NCBI GenBank assembly: GCA_021154515.1
Contig: JAJKIL010000141.1
Coordinates: forward strand, 1-12,006
DNA length: 12,006 bases
Source: Niastella sp.
GTDB taxonomy: Bacteria > Bacteroidota > Bacteroidia > Chitinophagales > Chitinophagaceae
Direction: 5' to 3'
The translations under genes were made by a program, and so were the position numbers. Below are positions 1 through 6,098 of this stretch, one piece after another. The notes beneath the pieces were generated by a model, which was given only the letters and a program-made list of their open reading frames with translations, had not been told where the DNA came from and did no database searches. Numbering within the stretch: position 1 is the stretch's first letter; each line of letters begins with the position of its first letter.

Positions 1-1
1 T

Positions 2-691
2 ACAGGAAAAAGAGTGTGGGAATGCGCACTCGATATGTATGGCCGGGCCTCGGTGATCACCGGAAGCAAAAATTTTATACCTTTCCGGTATCAGGGACAG
101 TACGAAGATGAAGAAACGGGTTTGTATTATAACCGGTTCAGGTATTACAATCCGCACGAGGGGCTTTACATCAGCAAGGACCCGCTGTCGGTGTTGGGTG
201 GTTTTAATGTATATTCGTATGCATATGACCCTAATTCCTGGATAGATGCATTTGGTCTTATCAATAATACCCCAATTGGTGATGCGGCCGAAGATCATTT
301 CAGGAATGTGCTTACCAAGAATGGCTGGAAGGTATTCCCCGACATAAAAAATGGTAGCCAGAACGGGTTGGATATTGTGGCGCAACACCCAACGAGCAAT
401 GCGGTATATGTATTTGAAGTGAAAGCGAATTCATCGCAGTTATCACGTTTACAAAAAGACCCTGAGAAGTATATCGCCGACCGGTTAACAGAGGCAAGCA
501 GGTTTGGAACCATCTGCGGTAAACAAACAGCGCCGGGGGTTGACAGAGCCGCCCGAAATATATTACGGGAAATTGACAAGAACGGCATGAAGAGATATGT
601 GCTCAAATACAAAGTGACAAAGCGAGGCAACGTCTATGATGTTAAACTGAAGAAGAAAGGCGTCGGCGTTCAACATTGGGTTAAATGTTAA
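2..691 (+). CDS. RHS-repeat polymorphic toxin, C-terminal part with nuclease-like tip (5' partial)
   Basis: The frame is open to the left edge of the window, so only about the last 229 residues are visible. The first part is the conserved end of an RHS core: it contains RYQGQYEDEETGLYYNRFRY, then ISKDP, and closes with WIDAFGL at about residue 82 counting from the GTG at 14. After that junction the sequence switches to a non-RHS tip of about 140 residues, as expected for a polymorphic toxin. The tip has the outline of a PD-(D/E)xK nuclease: Glu in AAEDHF, Asp in NGLDIVA, then FEVKAN (D...ExK), followed by a Lys-rich tail. RHS proteins encapsulate such tips and deliver them to neighbouring cells (family knowledge); nuclease activity here is inferred. 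The next gene, 11 bases downstream, is the likely immunity gene. GTG at 14 should not be taken as the real start. Confidence 0.88.
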   Translation, partial: TGKRVWECALDMYGRASVITGSKNFIPFRYQGQYEDEETGLYYNRFRYYNPHEGLYISKDPLSVLGGFNVYSYAYDPNSWIDAFGLINNTPIGDAAEDHFRNVLTKNGWKVFPDIKNGSQNGLDIVAQHPTSNAVYVFEVKANSSQLSRLQKDPEKYIADRLTEASRFGTICGKQTAPGVDRAARNILREIDKNGMKRYVLKYKVTKRGNVYDVKLKKKGVGVQHWVKC

Positions 692-702
692 TATAGATTT
701 TT

Positions 703-1518
703 ATGAAGCCAAATCAGATACTGAAAAAGAAGATCCAGTTTTTTTTAGATGCACCAACAGATATAGCAACGTATGAGCAGGAAAAATTAGAAGATATAGA
801 AGCAGAAGATGACAGAAGCGCCGTCATTGACGAACTGGATTTTTCTATTGGCAAAACACTACTGGCGCCGGCCAATAATTTCGTACTGAATAACAGAACG
901 GCAGAAGGGTGGACAAACTTTGAGCGGGCCATGACCTGGATCTATAACTACATTAAAAAAGCAAAGCCCACCAACTTTTCATTGACCGACGAACCATTTG
1001 CCGCGGTAATTGGTATGAGCTGGTTATTTGATAAAAAAGACATGACCGATACCGCAGTTACCCTGTTAAGACGCAGATGGGACCTGAAAAAAGAACAGGC
1101 GCATGAGTATGTAGTGCATAAAGAACTGCTGGTTTCGTTGTATGAAATTTACTACAACAATAACCAAGGCGGATTACCGGTTGATTTTCTACCGGCAGAC
1201 CATATTTACCGCCGGCTCATCAATTCAATCAATGCACCGAATGAACAATACACTGCCTTGCTGCAGGAAGCCTGCGATTATCATTTAATGCATACTACAT
1301 TGGCTGCAGACAAAAACTTTATTGAGTTTGCCTATTTTGAGCTGATACCTTACGAGATCCTGTTAGTGCTGAAAACAAGAGAGAAATTAGGTTTTGAAGC
1401 GCTGGTGATCGACCACGAACTCATGAAAACACCGTTGGCGCAGTTCCAGGGAAATACAAGTACATACGACCCTGAAAGAGATGAGGTATTACAACTGGTA
1501 TTACGGAAAGCAAAATAG
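703..1518 (+). CDS. Probable immunity protein for the upstream RHS toxin
   Basis: A 271-residue, soluble-looking protein without signal peptide or membrane segment. It is rich in predicted helix, with acidic stretches near the N terminus (EKLEDIEAEDD) and Trp/Tyr-rich helices in the middle (about residues 70-85 and 105-125). I do not recognise the family with certainty; size and helical character resemble some all-alpha immunity families, but no diagnostic motif is visible. The functional call rests on position: it starts 11 bases after the stop of the toxin gene, on the same strand, and is followed by a hairpin array, so the two are probably one transcript. A net acidic N terminus would suit binding a basic nuclease tip (inference). 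ATG at 703 is the first start in the frame and leaves no overlap. It ends in TAG. Confidence 0.7.
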   Translation: MKPNQILKKKIQFFLDAPTDIATYEQEKLEDIEAEDDRSAVIDELDFSIGKTLLAPANNFVLNNRTAEGWTNFERAMTWIYNYIKKAKPTNFSLTDEPFAAVIGMSWLFDKKDMTDTAVTLLRRRWDLKKEQAHEYVVHKELLVSLYEIYYNNNQGGLPVDFLPADHIYRRLINSINAPNEQYTALLQEACDYHLMHTTLAADKNFIEFAYFELIPYEILLVLKTREKLGFEALVIDHELMKTPLAQFQGNTSTYDPERDEVLQLVLRKAK

Positions 1519-1534
1519 ATAAGTACAATAAAAT

Positions 1535-1592
1535 GAAGTAAGAGGTAAGAAGTATGAAATTCGCGAGCTTCGTACTTCTTACTTCCTGCCTC
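1535..1592. repeat. Inverted heptamer array forming a hairpin between convergent genes
   Basis: The left arm is a tandem of 7-base words: gaagtaa (1535), gaggtaa (1542), gaagtat (1549). The right arm holds the same words on the other strand: gaagctc, gaagtac, gaagtaa and gaggcag at 1565-1592. Bases 1542-1558 pair with 1569-1585 (17 pairs, including two wobbles) around a 10-base loop that contains TCGCGA. It sits between the ends of the immunity gene and the DoxX gene and probably acts as a bidirectional transcript end. There is no clean U-tract on the + strand; on the - strand it is followed by T-rich sequence. Confidence 0.75.
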
Positions 1593-1607
1593 GCTTATAG
1601 TAAACAG

Positions 1608-2069
1608 CTAATTACTTTGATGAAAATCTTTTTCATCTTTCTTCTTCTCGTCAAAATAACGATCAACCGACCAGGGACCATTACCAGCAATCAGGAAGTA
1701 AATAAGTCCGGCCAAACAAATTAAAGTAACCGTCAATTCCTGGAAAGGACGGAACATGGACTGGTTTAAAAAGATAATAGCGCCGATCAAAATAGGCAAT
1801 TGCATAATACAGGCTGCACGGGTAAGTAACCCTACCGCCAGCATAAGCCCGCCTACCAGGTGCGCAAAAACAATATAGTGTCCCAATAAGCTTAAAGCAA
1901 AATAACTGTTAGGTAAGAAGGAGCCCATACGGCCGATCATGCCACTCATGTTCTCCAGAAATTCAATCCCTTTATAGCAGAGGAAAATACCGAGTACAAA
2001 GCGGAAGATGTCCGCCCATTTGGGATGGTGCCTGTCACCCCAAAACTCTAGTCGTTGAAGGAGGTTCAT
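1608..2069 (-). CDS. DoxX-like four-helix membrane protein
   Basis: A 153-residue integral membrane protein with four hydrophobic segments at about residues 20-38, 56-80, 84-103 and 110-129, a short basic N terminus and a charged C-terminal tail (DEKKKDEKDF). This layout, with glycines in helix 2 (HLVGGLMLAVGLLTR), matches the DoxX/DoxD family of the inner membrane. The biochemical role of most family members is not settled; some are linked to redox or thiol stress systems (family knowledge). ATG at 2069 is the only start that retains the first helix. A TTTG element lies only about 4-7 bases upstream of the ATG, so any leader from it would be very short. The gene ends in TAG and faces the immunity gene across a hairpin array. 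Confidence 0.82.
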   Translation of the reverse strand: MNLLQRLEFWGDRHHPKWADIFRFVLGIFLCYKGIEFLENMSGMIGRMGSFLPNSYFALSLLGHYIVFAHLVGGLMLAVGLLTRAACIMQLPILIGAIIFLNQSMFRPFQELTVTLICLAGLIYFLIAGNGPWSVDRYFDEKKKDEKDFHQSN

Positions 2070-2165
2070 ACGGCAAAATTTAGATTAATAAAGAAAGAGC
2101 CTGATTAAAGGTAGTACTATTTTATCACTCACTGTCTCAACGCCAGAAACGCCTTAAAACGACAA

Positions 2166-2189
2166 TCCCCCGACTGTACCGTCGGGGGA
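2166..2189 (-). terminator. GC-rich hairpin, probable terminator of the split-barrel gene
   Basis: Perfect 9-base arms (TCCCCCGAC and GTCGGGGGA) around a 6-base loop, 31 bases past the stop of the gene ending at 2220. On the - strand it is followed by TTGTCGTTTT, a weak T-rich tail. It also separates this gene from the DoxX gene downstream on the same strand. Confidence 0.72.
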
Positions 2190-2219
2190 CTCTATTCTTT
2201 AAAACTATTTATTCAATGT

Positions 2220-2705
2220 CTAAACGGAAACGGTGGCTCCTTTATGGGAGAATATCGAATCGAATATTTGCATGCCTGCCATTTTAAGCTTGCTGGGAAA
2301 AGAACTGTTGATGTTACCAGAGTAATCAACATACTTCACTACTACTTTCACCATGATGGTGGGTTCATTCCTTACTTTTTCCAGGCGGGTGGGGGAAGCA
2401 GCCAGCCAATTCTCCAATTCGGCAGCATCTTCACTAATAAATCCTTTGCCCTGAATTTTCAGGCGATACGCAATTCCCTTCTTGAAAAATTCCATGCGAA
2501 CTGGAAATTCCTTGTCAAATGCTTCAATATCCTGGGCTGGTTTAGGGATAGCAAACCTGATCTCATCCCCATCATCGTTCAGCTCCATTTCAGTAACCAG
2601 GTGATTCGGCAATTTGAACAAAGAGTCATTTTCAGCAAAAAACAAAGCGCTGTTCAGTTCCAACAATTTCCTCTTTAACAACTTACCGGGTAAATTAGAA
2701 TTCAT
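2220..2705 (-). CDS. Probable pyridoxamine-phosphate-oxidase-like split-barrel protein
   Basis: A 161-residue soluble protein. The pattern 'helix, ALFFAEND, KLPNHLVTEMEL, DDGDEIRFAIPKP, FPVRMEFFKKGIAYRLKIQGKGFI' is that of the FMN-binding split-barrel fold found in general-stress-protein-26-like members of the pyridoxamine 5'-phosphate oxidase superfamily: alternating beta strands, a basic KKG turn and a glycine-rich strand near residue 85. Such proteins often bind flavin, but I cannot point to confirmed flavin-contact residues, so enzymatic activity is not claimed. ATG at 2705 begins a plausible N-terminal helix. It is probably a single-gene transcript: a terminator-like hairpin follows it and a 7-3-7 dyad lies 44-60 bases upstream of its start. 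It ends in TAG. Confidence 0.55.
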   Translation of the reverse strand: MNSNLPGKLLKRKLLELNSALFFAENDSLFKLPNHLVTEMELNDDGDEIRFAIPKPAQDIEAFDKEFPVRMEFFKKGIAYRLKIQGKGFISEDAAELENWLAASPTRLEKVRNEPTIMVKVVVKYVDYSGNINSSFPSKLKMAGMQIFDSIFSHKGATVSV

Positions 2706-2748
2706 AGTATCCGTTTTATATTATAGAATAGAAAACTCGGTATGGATC

Positions 2749-2765
2749 ATACACTATAAGTGTAT
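2749..2765. promoter_or_regulatory. 7-3-7 perfect dyad upstream of the split-barrel gene, possible operator
   Basis: ATACACT-ata-AGTGTAT is a perfect inverted repeat centred 52 bases upstream of the start codon at 2705. Its size and position suit a dimeric repressor or activator site, but no regulator is encoded nearby and the region is AT-rich. Confidence 0.35.
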
Positions 2766-2851
2766 TGAGTAATTATGAAAAATACCCAATTGCCATACCA
2801 TATTCCTGATGAATGATTTTTAACGAATTAGTAGTAGGCGCATCAAAAGTG

Positions 2852-2870
2852 CTGTCCCACAATTGGACAG
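2852..2870. promoter_or_regulatory. CTGTCC-N7-GGACAG dyad downstream of the DUF1330-like gene
   Basis: Perfect 6-base arms around a 7-base spacer. On the - strand it lies 85-103 bases past the stop of the gene ending at 2955 and is followed by CACTTTTG, so it could be a weak terminator hairpin. It could also be a protein-binding dyad. A second, tighter dyad, ATTACC-A-GGTAAT, lies at 2911-2923 next to a run of seven A. Confidence 0.35.
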
Positions 2871-2954
2871 GTTTTTCCAAATTTGACATTCCTTACACAC
2901 GCACCGTTGGATTACCAGGTAATAAAAAAATGTAGATAGAATAAACTGGATTTA

Positions 2955-3275
2955 TCAGACCTGTGAACCTTTAATGAGAACAACTGATTTTACAGATTGT
3001 TCTTTAAGATGTAGACAGCTTTTACGTGTTTCGTCCTGCTGATACTGCTCAAGACCCTGCTCATTTTCAAAAGCTACCAGGTGGATTTCAAATGGCGGTT
3101 CAATAGAATTATCTACAAATGTACTACTTGTTGGTCGAATACGTAAAAGAAGTTGCCCCTTATATTTCCACAAAAGTGGAAGAACTAAATTCTCAAACTC
3201 AAAGAATGTAGCTTCATGCCCTTCTTTTATATAAATCAGCTGTGTCAGGTAGATCATTGTTAGGGTTTTCTGCAT
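2955..3275 (-). CDS. Small DUF1330/dimeric alpha-beta-barrel-like protein
   Basis: A 106-residue protein with no signal peptide. It shows the beta-alpha-beta-beta-alpha-beta rhythm of a dimeric ferredoxin-like barrel: strand IYLTQLIYI, helix with HEATFFEFENLVLPL, strand GQLLLRIRP, strand FEIHLVAFEN, helix with LEQYQQDE and final strand SVVLIKG. The phrase 'KYKGQLLLRIRPT' followed by 'PPFEIHLVAFE' is typical of DUF1330-like or EthD-like families (recognition, not proof). Substrate and reaction are unknown. Two starts are possible, ATG at 3275 and ATG at 3257; the second lies just before the first strand and may be the true one. A weak promoter (ATTG, 18 bases, TAACCTTC) lies at 3290-3319 on the same strand. 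Confidence 0.6.
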   Translation of the reverse strand: MQKTLTMIYLTQLIYIKEGHEATFFEFENLVLPLLWKYKGQLLLRIRPTSSTFVDNSIEPPFEIHLVAFENEQGLEQYQQDETRKSCLHLKEQSVKSVVLIKGSQV

Positions 3276-3679
3276 TATACTGCCGAAAAGAAGGTTAAAA
3301 CTGCGTAATTTCTACCAATCCTTCGGCAACAATTATGTTAAAACCCATCAAAATAACCTGTTAAAAAAATTATGCCAACCAATAAACATTACGGATAGGG
3401 GATAGTCTATGTAATACGAATCTGTTATGACTGCCAATCCTAAATATATTGTATCATCACGTACCAACATGGTGCTGCTTCCCAGTGTAGCGGATCTTTC
3501 ATTAAGAGCATGTTACATATTTCTTACTTCCATTGTGTATTTTATTATACACTTGCAAACGAACACGGGCAGGATTGGTTTCATAACTATCAACGATAAC
3601 GCAAGATGTCAGCTTAAAAGAACTTACATGATCCATGCGATATGTATGGTGTACTTTGTATTAAAATGAAAATTAAAAT
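3276..3679. other. Divergent gene-free stretch between the DUF1330-like and Spy-like genes
   Basis: About 400 bases of AT-rich DNA. It holds the presumed leftward promoter (3290-3319), a 7-base inverted repeat TGCCGAA/TTCGGCA at 3281-3287 and 3322-3328 that brackets it, and a GTGTAT-N6-ATACAC dyad at 3535-3552. GTACTTTG at 3651-3658 may be the -7 element for the rightward gene. An 80-codon open frame (3427-3669) is not convincing as a gene. No RNA gene was recognised. Confidence 0.5.
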
Positions 3680-4057
3680 ATGAAAAGGATCATCAAATTC
3701 ACTGCTATGCTGGTATTGGTTATACTGGCAGCCAATGCCTCTGCACAATCAAGAATGACGGAAGAGCAAAGGGCTGAAGCCAAAGCTAAATTCCAGGAGT
3801 TAAAACAAAAATTGAATCTTTCTGAAGACCAATCAAAAAAGGTTGATGCCATTAACACCACCTGGTTTGAAGGGATTGCTGACTTAAAAAAGTCGACCGA
3901 GCCCAAAATGGCCAAACGTAATAAGCTCAAGTCATTAAATAATACCAGGAATAAACAAATGAAGGATGTGTTAACAAAAGAGCAGTTTAAGATATACAAA
4001 GAGAACCAAAAAGAAATGAAAGAAGAATTTAAACAACGAAGAGCCAATAGAGAATAA
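3680..4057 (+). CDS. Exported LTxxQ/Spy-CpxP-like helical protein
   Basis: A 125-residue protein. It begins with a clear signal peptide (MKRIIKF, then a hydrophobic core, ending ANASAQ) and is cleaved around residues 22-23. The mature part is almost wholly helical and rich in Lys, Glu and Gln. It contains two LTxxQ-like motifs, LSEDQSKKV near residue 48 and LTKEQFKIY near residue 97, which mark the Spy/CpxP-type periplasmic chaperone and stress-sensor family. Distances between the motifs are usual for the small Bacteroidetes members. The likely role is buffering periplasmic protein stress or binding unfolded proteins (family knowledge); no sensor kinase or sigma-factor partner is seen next to it. 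ATG at 3680 places the signal peptide at the very N terminus. Confidence 0.8.
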   Translation: MKRIIKFTAMLVLVILAANASAQSRMTEEQRAEAKAKFQELKQKLNLSEDQSKKVDAINTTWFEGIADLKKSTEPKMAKRNKLKSLNNTRNKQMKDVLTKEQFKIYKENQKEMKEEFKQRRANRE

Positions 4058-4179
4058 GCAATTGCCAATTGTCTAAAACAAGCGCCCAGACTGACAAACG
4101 TTTTTAAAACACTTAATCTTAAAAAGATTTAACATTAAGGAAATGCAAGTATAAACCGATTCACCTACATTTGCACTTT

Positions 4180-4233
4180 CATATGGCAAGCAATCGTTTG
4201 AGCCCCTTGTTTCTACAAAGGGCTTCTTTTTTT
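4180..4233 (+). ncRNA. Candidate short RNA between a TAnnTTTG element and a terminator
   Basis: TACATTTG at 4166-4173 is a full match to the Bacteroidetes -7 element, but no TTTG is found at the expected -33 position. Initiation about 7 bases downstream would give an RNA of roughly 54 bases ending in a strong terminator at 4202-4233. The promoter is too far from the upstream gene to serve it and is blocked from the downstream gene. Alternatively the terminator simply ends the Spy-like transcript. Confidence 0.3.
4202..4233 (+). terminator. Intrinsic terminator
   Basis: GCCCCTTGT and ACAAAGGGC form a 9-base stem with one C/A mismatch and a 4-base loop, followed by TTCTTTTTTT. It ends either the Spy-like transcript (stop at 4057) or a short RNA starting near 4180. 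Confidence 0.75.
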
Positions 4234-4339
4234 AGCACCCTGCCAGTCTACGCTAACCTACTTCTACTCGTAAAAACCCGCATACATTACATGTGCATTT
4301 AACGATCAACTGCATCGGTAAAAAAGTTTATAAATACGA

Positions 4340-4370
4340 TTTGACATGTCACTTTTAGTTTTATTCTTTG
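4340..4370 (+). promoter_or_regulatory. Bacteroidetes-type promoter for the exported protein at 4494
   Basis: TTTG at 4340-4343 and TTTG at 4367-4370 are separated by exactly 23 bases, as in the TTTG-N19-TAnnTTTG consensus. The TA pair (4362-4363) is one base early. The palindrome GACATGTC at 4343-4350 overlaps the -33 element. The leader would be about 115-120 bases. Confidence 0.45.
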
Positions 4371-4493
4371 CATTTCATATCCGTGAACAACCTGCCCGGC
4401 GATCTTCGCCCCCGATCTCAAGCAATCCCAGTCAAGTTCCAGTGTTCCTGTAAAAACCTTAAACACATTGTTAACTTGATTATACCCGTACCA

Positions 4494-4955
4494 ATGAACA
4501 CTTTTATGCAAACCTGTTTGCTATTGCTGACAGGTATGGCCATCAGCAGCACCCTGCTTGCCAACGATGGACATAAAACACCAACCATTTTTACTTCCCC
4601 ACATTTTATTGCTTCATTAAAAAGGATCGATTCTGTAATTGCGGTTACTAACACCGTTACCGCCAAGGTATGCGCCTGCCAGATACTGAACCTGCGCTCC
4701 AACAACCACGATGTAAAGAATGCCGTGGTATTTGTTGAGAAAACCAATAGCGAGGGAAATGCCGATCTTGCTAAAGCTAAAACCCGGCTGGAGAAAGAGA
4801 AGCGGATGCTGTTGTTGTTATTCTATAATAAAATAGAAGTTATTGCCAGAACCACCGCGGCAACAGATTGCAGTACCCTATACCGGAAATTGAAGAAAAC
4901 GTGGGATAACTTACTTATGTATGAAGTGTTGAATGCGGATGTAATAGTGAGATAG
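4494..4955 (+). CDS. Exported protein of unknown function
   Basis: A 153-residue protein that I do not recognise. The start at 4494 is chosen because it opens a signal peptide (MNTFMQ, hydrophobic LLLLTGMAIS, then STLLAND); the same frame is open 42 codons further upstream, but that extension lacks a sensible N terminus and overlaps the promoter. The mature protein is about 128 residues. It has a Cys pair in VCACQ near residue 60, a Cys in TDCSTLY near residue 127, and a central charged helix of alternating Lys, Glu and Arg (about residues 88-102). The cysteines could form disulphides in the periplasm (inference). It faces panB across an octamer hairpin array and ends in TAG. Leu-rich helices suggest a compact helical domain. 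Confidence 0.6.
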   Translation: MNTFMQTCLLLLTGMAISSTLLANDGHKTPTIFTSPHFIASLKRIDSVIAVTNTVTAKVCACQILNLRSNNHDVKNAVVFVEKTNSEGNADLAKAKTRLEKEKRMLLLLFYNKIEVIARTTAATDCSTLYRKLKKTWDNLLMYEVLNADVIVR

Positions 4956-4961
4956 GAGATG

Positions 4962-5009
4962 GTTGACAAGTTAACTGGTTAACAGGTTAACTTGTCAACC
5001 AGTTAACTC
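4962..5009. repeat. Tandem octamer array GTTAACNN (six units) forming a perfect 15-base stem
   Basis: Six units start every 8 bases at 4962, 4970, 4978, 4986, 4994 and 5002. Four read GTTAAC plus two variable bases; unit 1 has GTTGAC and unit 5 has GTCAAC, which are complementary changes. As a result 4961-4975 pairs perfectly with 4986-5000. The array fills the gap between two convergent genes and reaches the panB stop codon (5008-5010). There is no U-tract. Confidence 0.85.
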
Positions 5010-5829
5010 AATACTGCTCTTTATCGTTAGGGAAATCTTTAGCCTTCACATCGTTCACATAATGTTTTACAGCGCCAACGATCTGCTCATACAGGTTCAG
5101 GTATTGCCGTAAAAAGCGAGGCTTAAATTCGGTATTAATGCCCAGCAGATCGTGCATTACCAGCACCTGGCCATCGCAATGCATGCCGGCGCCAATACCA
5201 ATGGTTGGTATTACCAGCGATTCAGATACCTATTTGGCCAGTACAGCGGGGATCTTTTCCAGCACAACGCCAAAGCAGCCAGCATCCTCTAATAACTTCG
5301 CATCATTGCGCAGCTTATTGGCTTCGGCTTCTTCGCGTGCCCGTACCGTATAGGTACCAAACTTGTAAATTGATTGCGGTGTTAATCCTAAGTGACCCAT
5401 TACCGGGATACCGGCCGCCACAATGCGTTTTACCGATTCCAGCACTTCTTCGCCACCTTCCAGTTTAACGGCGTGCGCGCCTGTTTCCTTCATAATGCGG
5501 ATGGCGGATGCCAGCGCTTCTTTTGAATTGGCCTGATAAGTACCAAACGGCAGATCAACCACTACAAAACAACGGTTAATACCCCGGATAACCGAAGAGG
5601 CGTGATAGATCATTTGATCGAGCGTAATAGGCAACGTAGTTTCATGTCCTGCCATTACGTTGGACGCACTGTCGCCAACCAGTATTACATCAATACCGGC
5701 TTCATCAAAGATCCGGGCAAAGGAAAAGTCGTAGGCTGTTATCATGGAGATCTTTTCTCCAACAGTCTTCATTTTTTGTAACGTATGGGTCGTTATCTTT
5801 TTAACTTCTTTGTTAACGTGTACCGACAT
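5008..5829 (-). pseudogene. panB: panB, 3-methyl-2-oxobutanoate hydroxymethyltransferase, interrupted by an in-frame TAG
   Basis: PanB transfers a hydroxymethyl group from methylene-tetrahydrofolate to 2-oxoisovalerate, making ketopantoate for pantothenate and coenzyme A. The frame from ATG 5829 shows the Mg ligands and catalytic residue by comparison with E. coli: Asp53 in LVGDSASNVMAGHETT, Asp92 in VVDLPFGTY, Glu124 in VKLEGGEE and Glu191 in VLEKIP. At codon 200 (bases 5230-5232) the frame reads TAG, between LAK and VSESL, where the family normally has a coding residue. The frame then continues for 73 intact, typical residues (IPTIGIGAG, GQVLVMHD, FPNDKEQY) to TGA at 5008. Total length, 273 codons, is normal for PanB. 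The truncated 199-residue product would lack the last part of the barrel. The change is one base from CAG, AAG or GAG. The frame is also open from ATG 5901, preceded by GAGGAG, but family alignment favours 5829. Confidence 0.85.
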
Positions 5830-6015
5830 ACCTGGGAGTTTTATGCTGTGTAAGTAAGGCGGGAGGGAATATGGCTCTGCATTAGAATAAAACACATTCA
5901 TAATGCTCCTCGCAGGTGTTAGCGGAGCTAAGTTAGTATAAAATGGAGTTTAAGAAATAAAAATTGGAAAAGATTAAAATAAAAGCTTGGGAATGATACA
6001 GTTGCAGATTTATAA

Positions 6016-6098
6016 GTTATTGAGTTCGTTGGTTCTTTAGTTTGTTAGTTTGATAATAACTATGAACTCAAAAACTAAAGAACTAACAAACTATGAAC
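6016..6098. repeat. Inverted octamer array (GTT-words) at the 3' end of ppx
   Basis: On the + strand, words beginning GTT start every 8 bases at 6016, 6024, 6032, 6040 and 6048. From about 6062 to 6098 the same words run on the - strand with 7-8 base spacing. GTTCTTTAGTTT at 6032-6043 pairs perfectly with 6072-6083, and flanking words pair imperfectly. The array overlaps the ppx stop codon and its last codons. There is no U-tract. Confidence 0.75.

Larger units (their letters stand above)
4058..4493. other. Gene-free stretch with possible small RNA, terminator and promoter
   Basis: It contains a small hairpin AATCTT-aaa-AAGATT at 4115-4129, a perfect TACATTTG promoter element at 4166-4173, a terminator at 4202-4233, the 8-base palindrome GACATGTC at 4343-4350, and a promoter at 4340-4370 for the exported protein that starts at 4494. 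Confidence 0.5.

Noticed and set aside
2244..2678. 144-codon + strand open frame
   Set aside because: It mirrors the split-barrel gene, whose - strand translation has a coherent fold pattern.
3281..3328. TGCCGAA/TTCGGCA inverted repeat around the DUF1330-like promoter
   Set aside because: Only 7 bases per arm with a 34-base loop; expected by chance at this scale.
3427..3669. 80-codon open frame on the + strand
   Set aside because: Cys/Ile-rich mixed composition without domain, signal peptide or recognisable motif; it fills a divergent promoter region and ends 10 bases before the Spy-like start, where promoter elements are expected.
5230..5232. Programmed TAG recoding (pyrrolysine or a reassigned stop) in panB
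   Set aside because: TAG ends several other genes in the window and no pyl genes are visible; PanB has no known recoded residue at this place.
5138..5468. Two + strand open frames opposite the distal part of panB
   Set aside because: They are shadows of the panB codons; the - strand gives conserved PanB sequence there.
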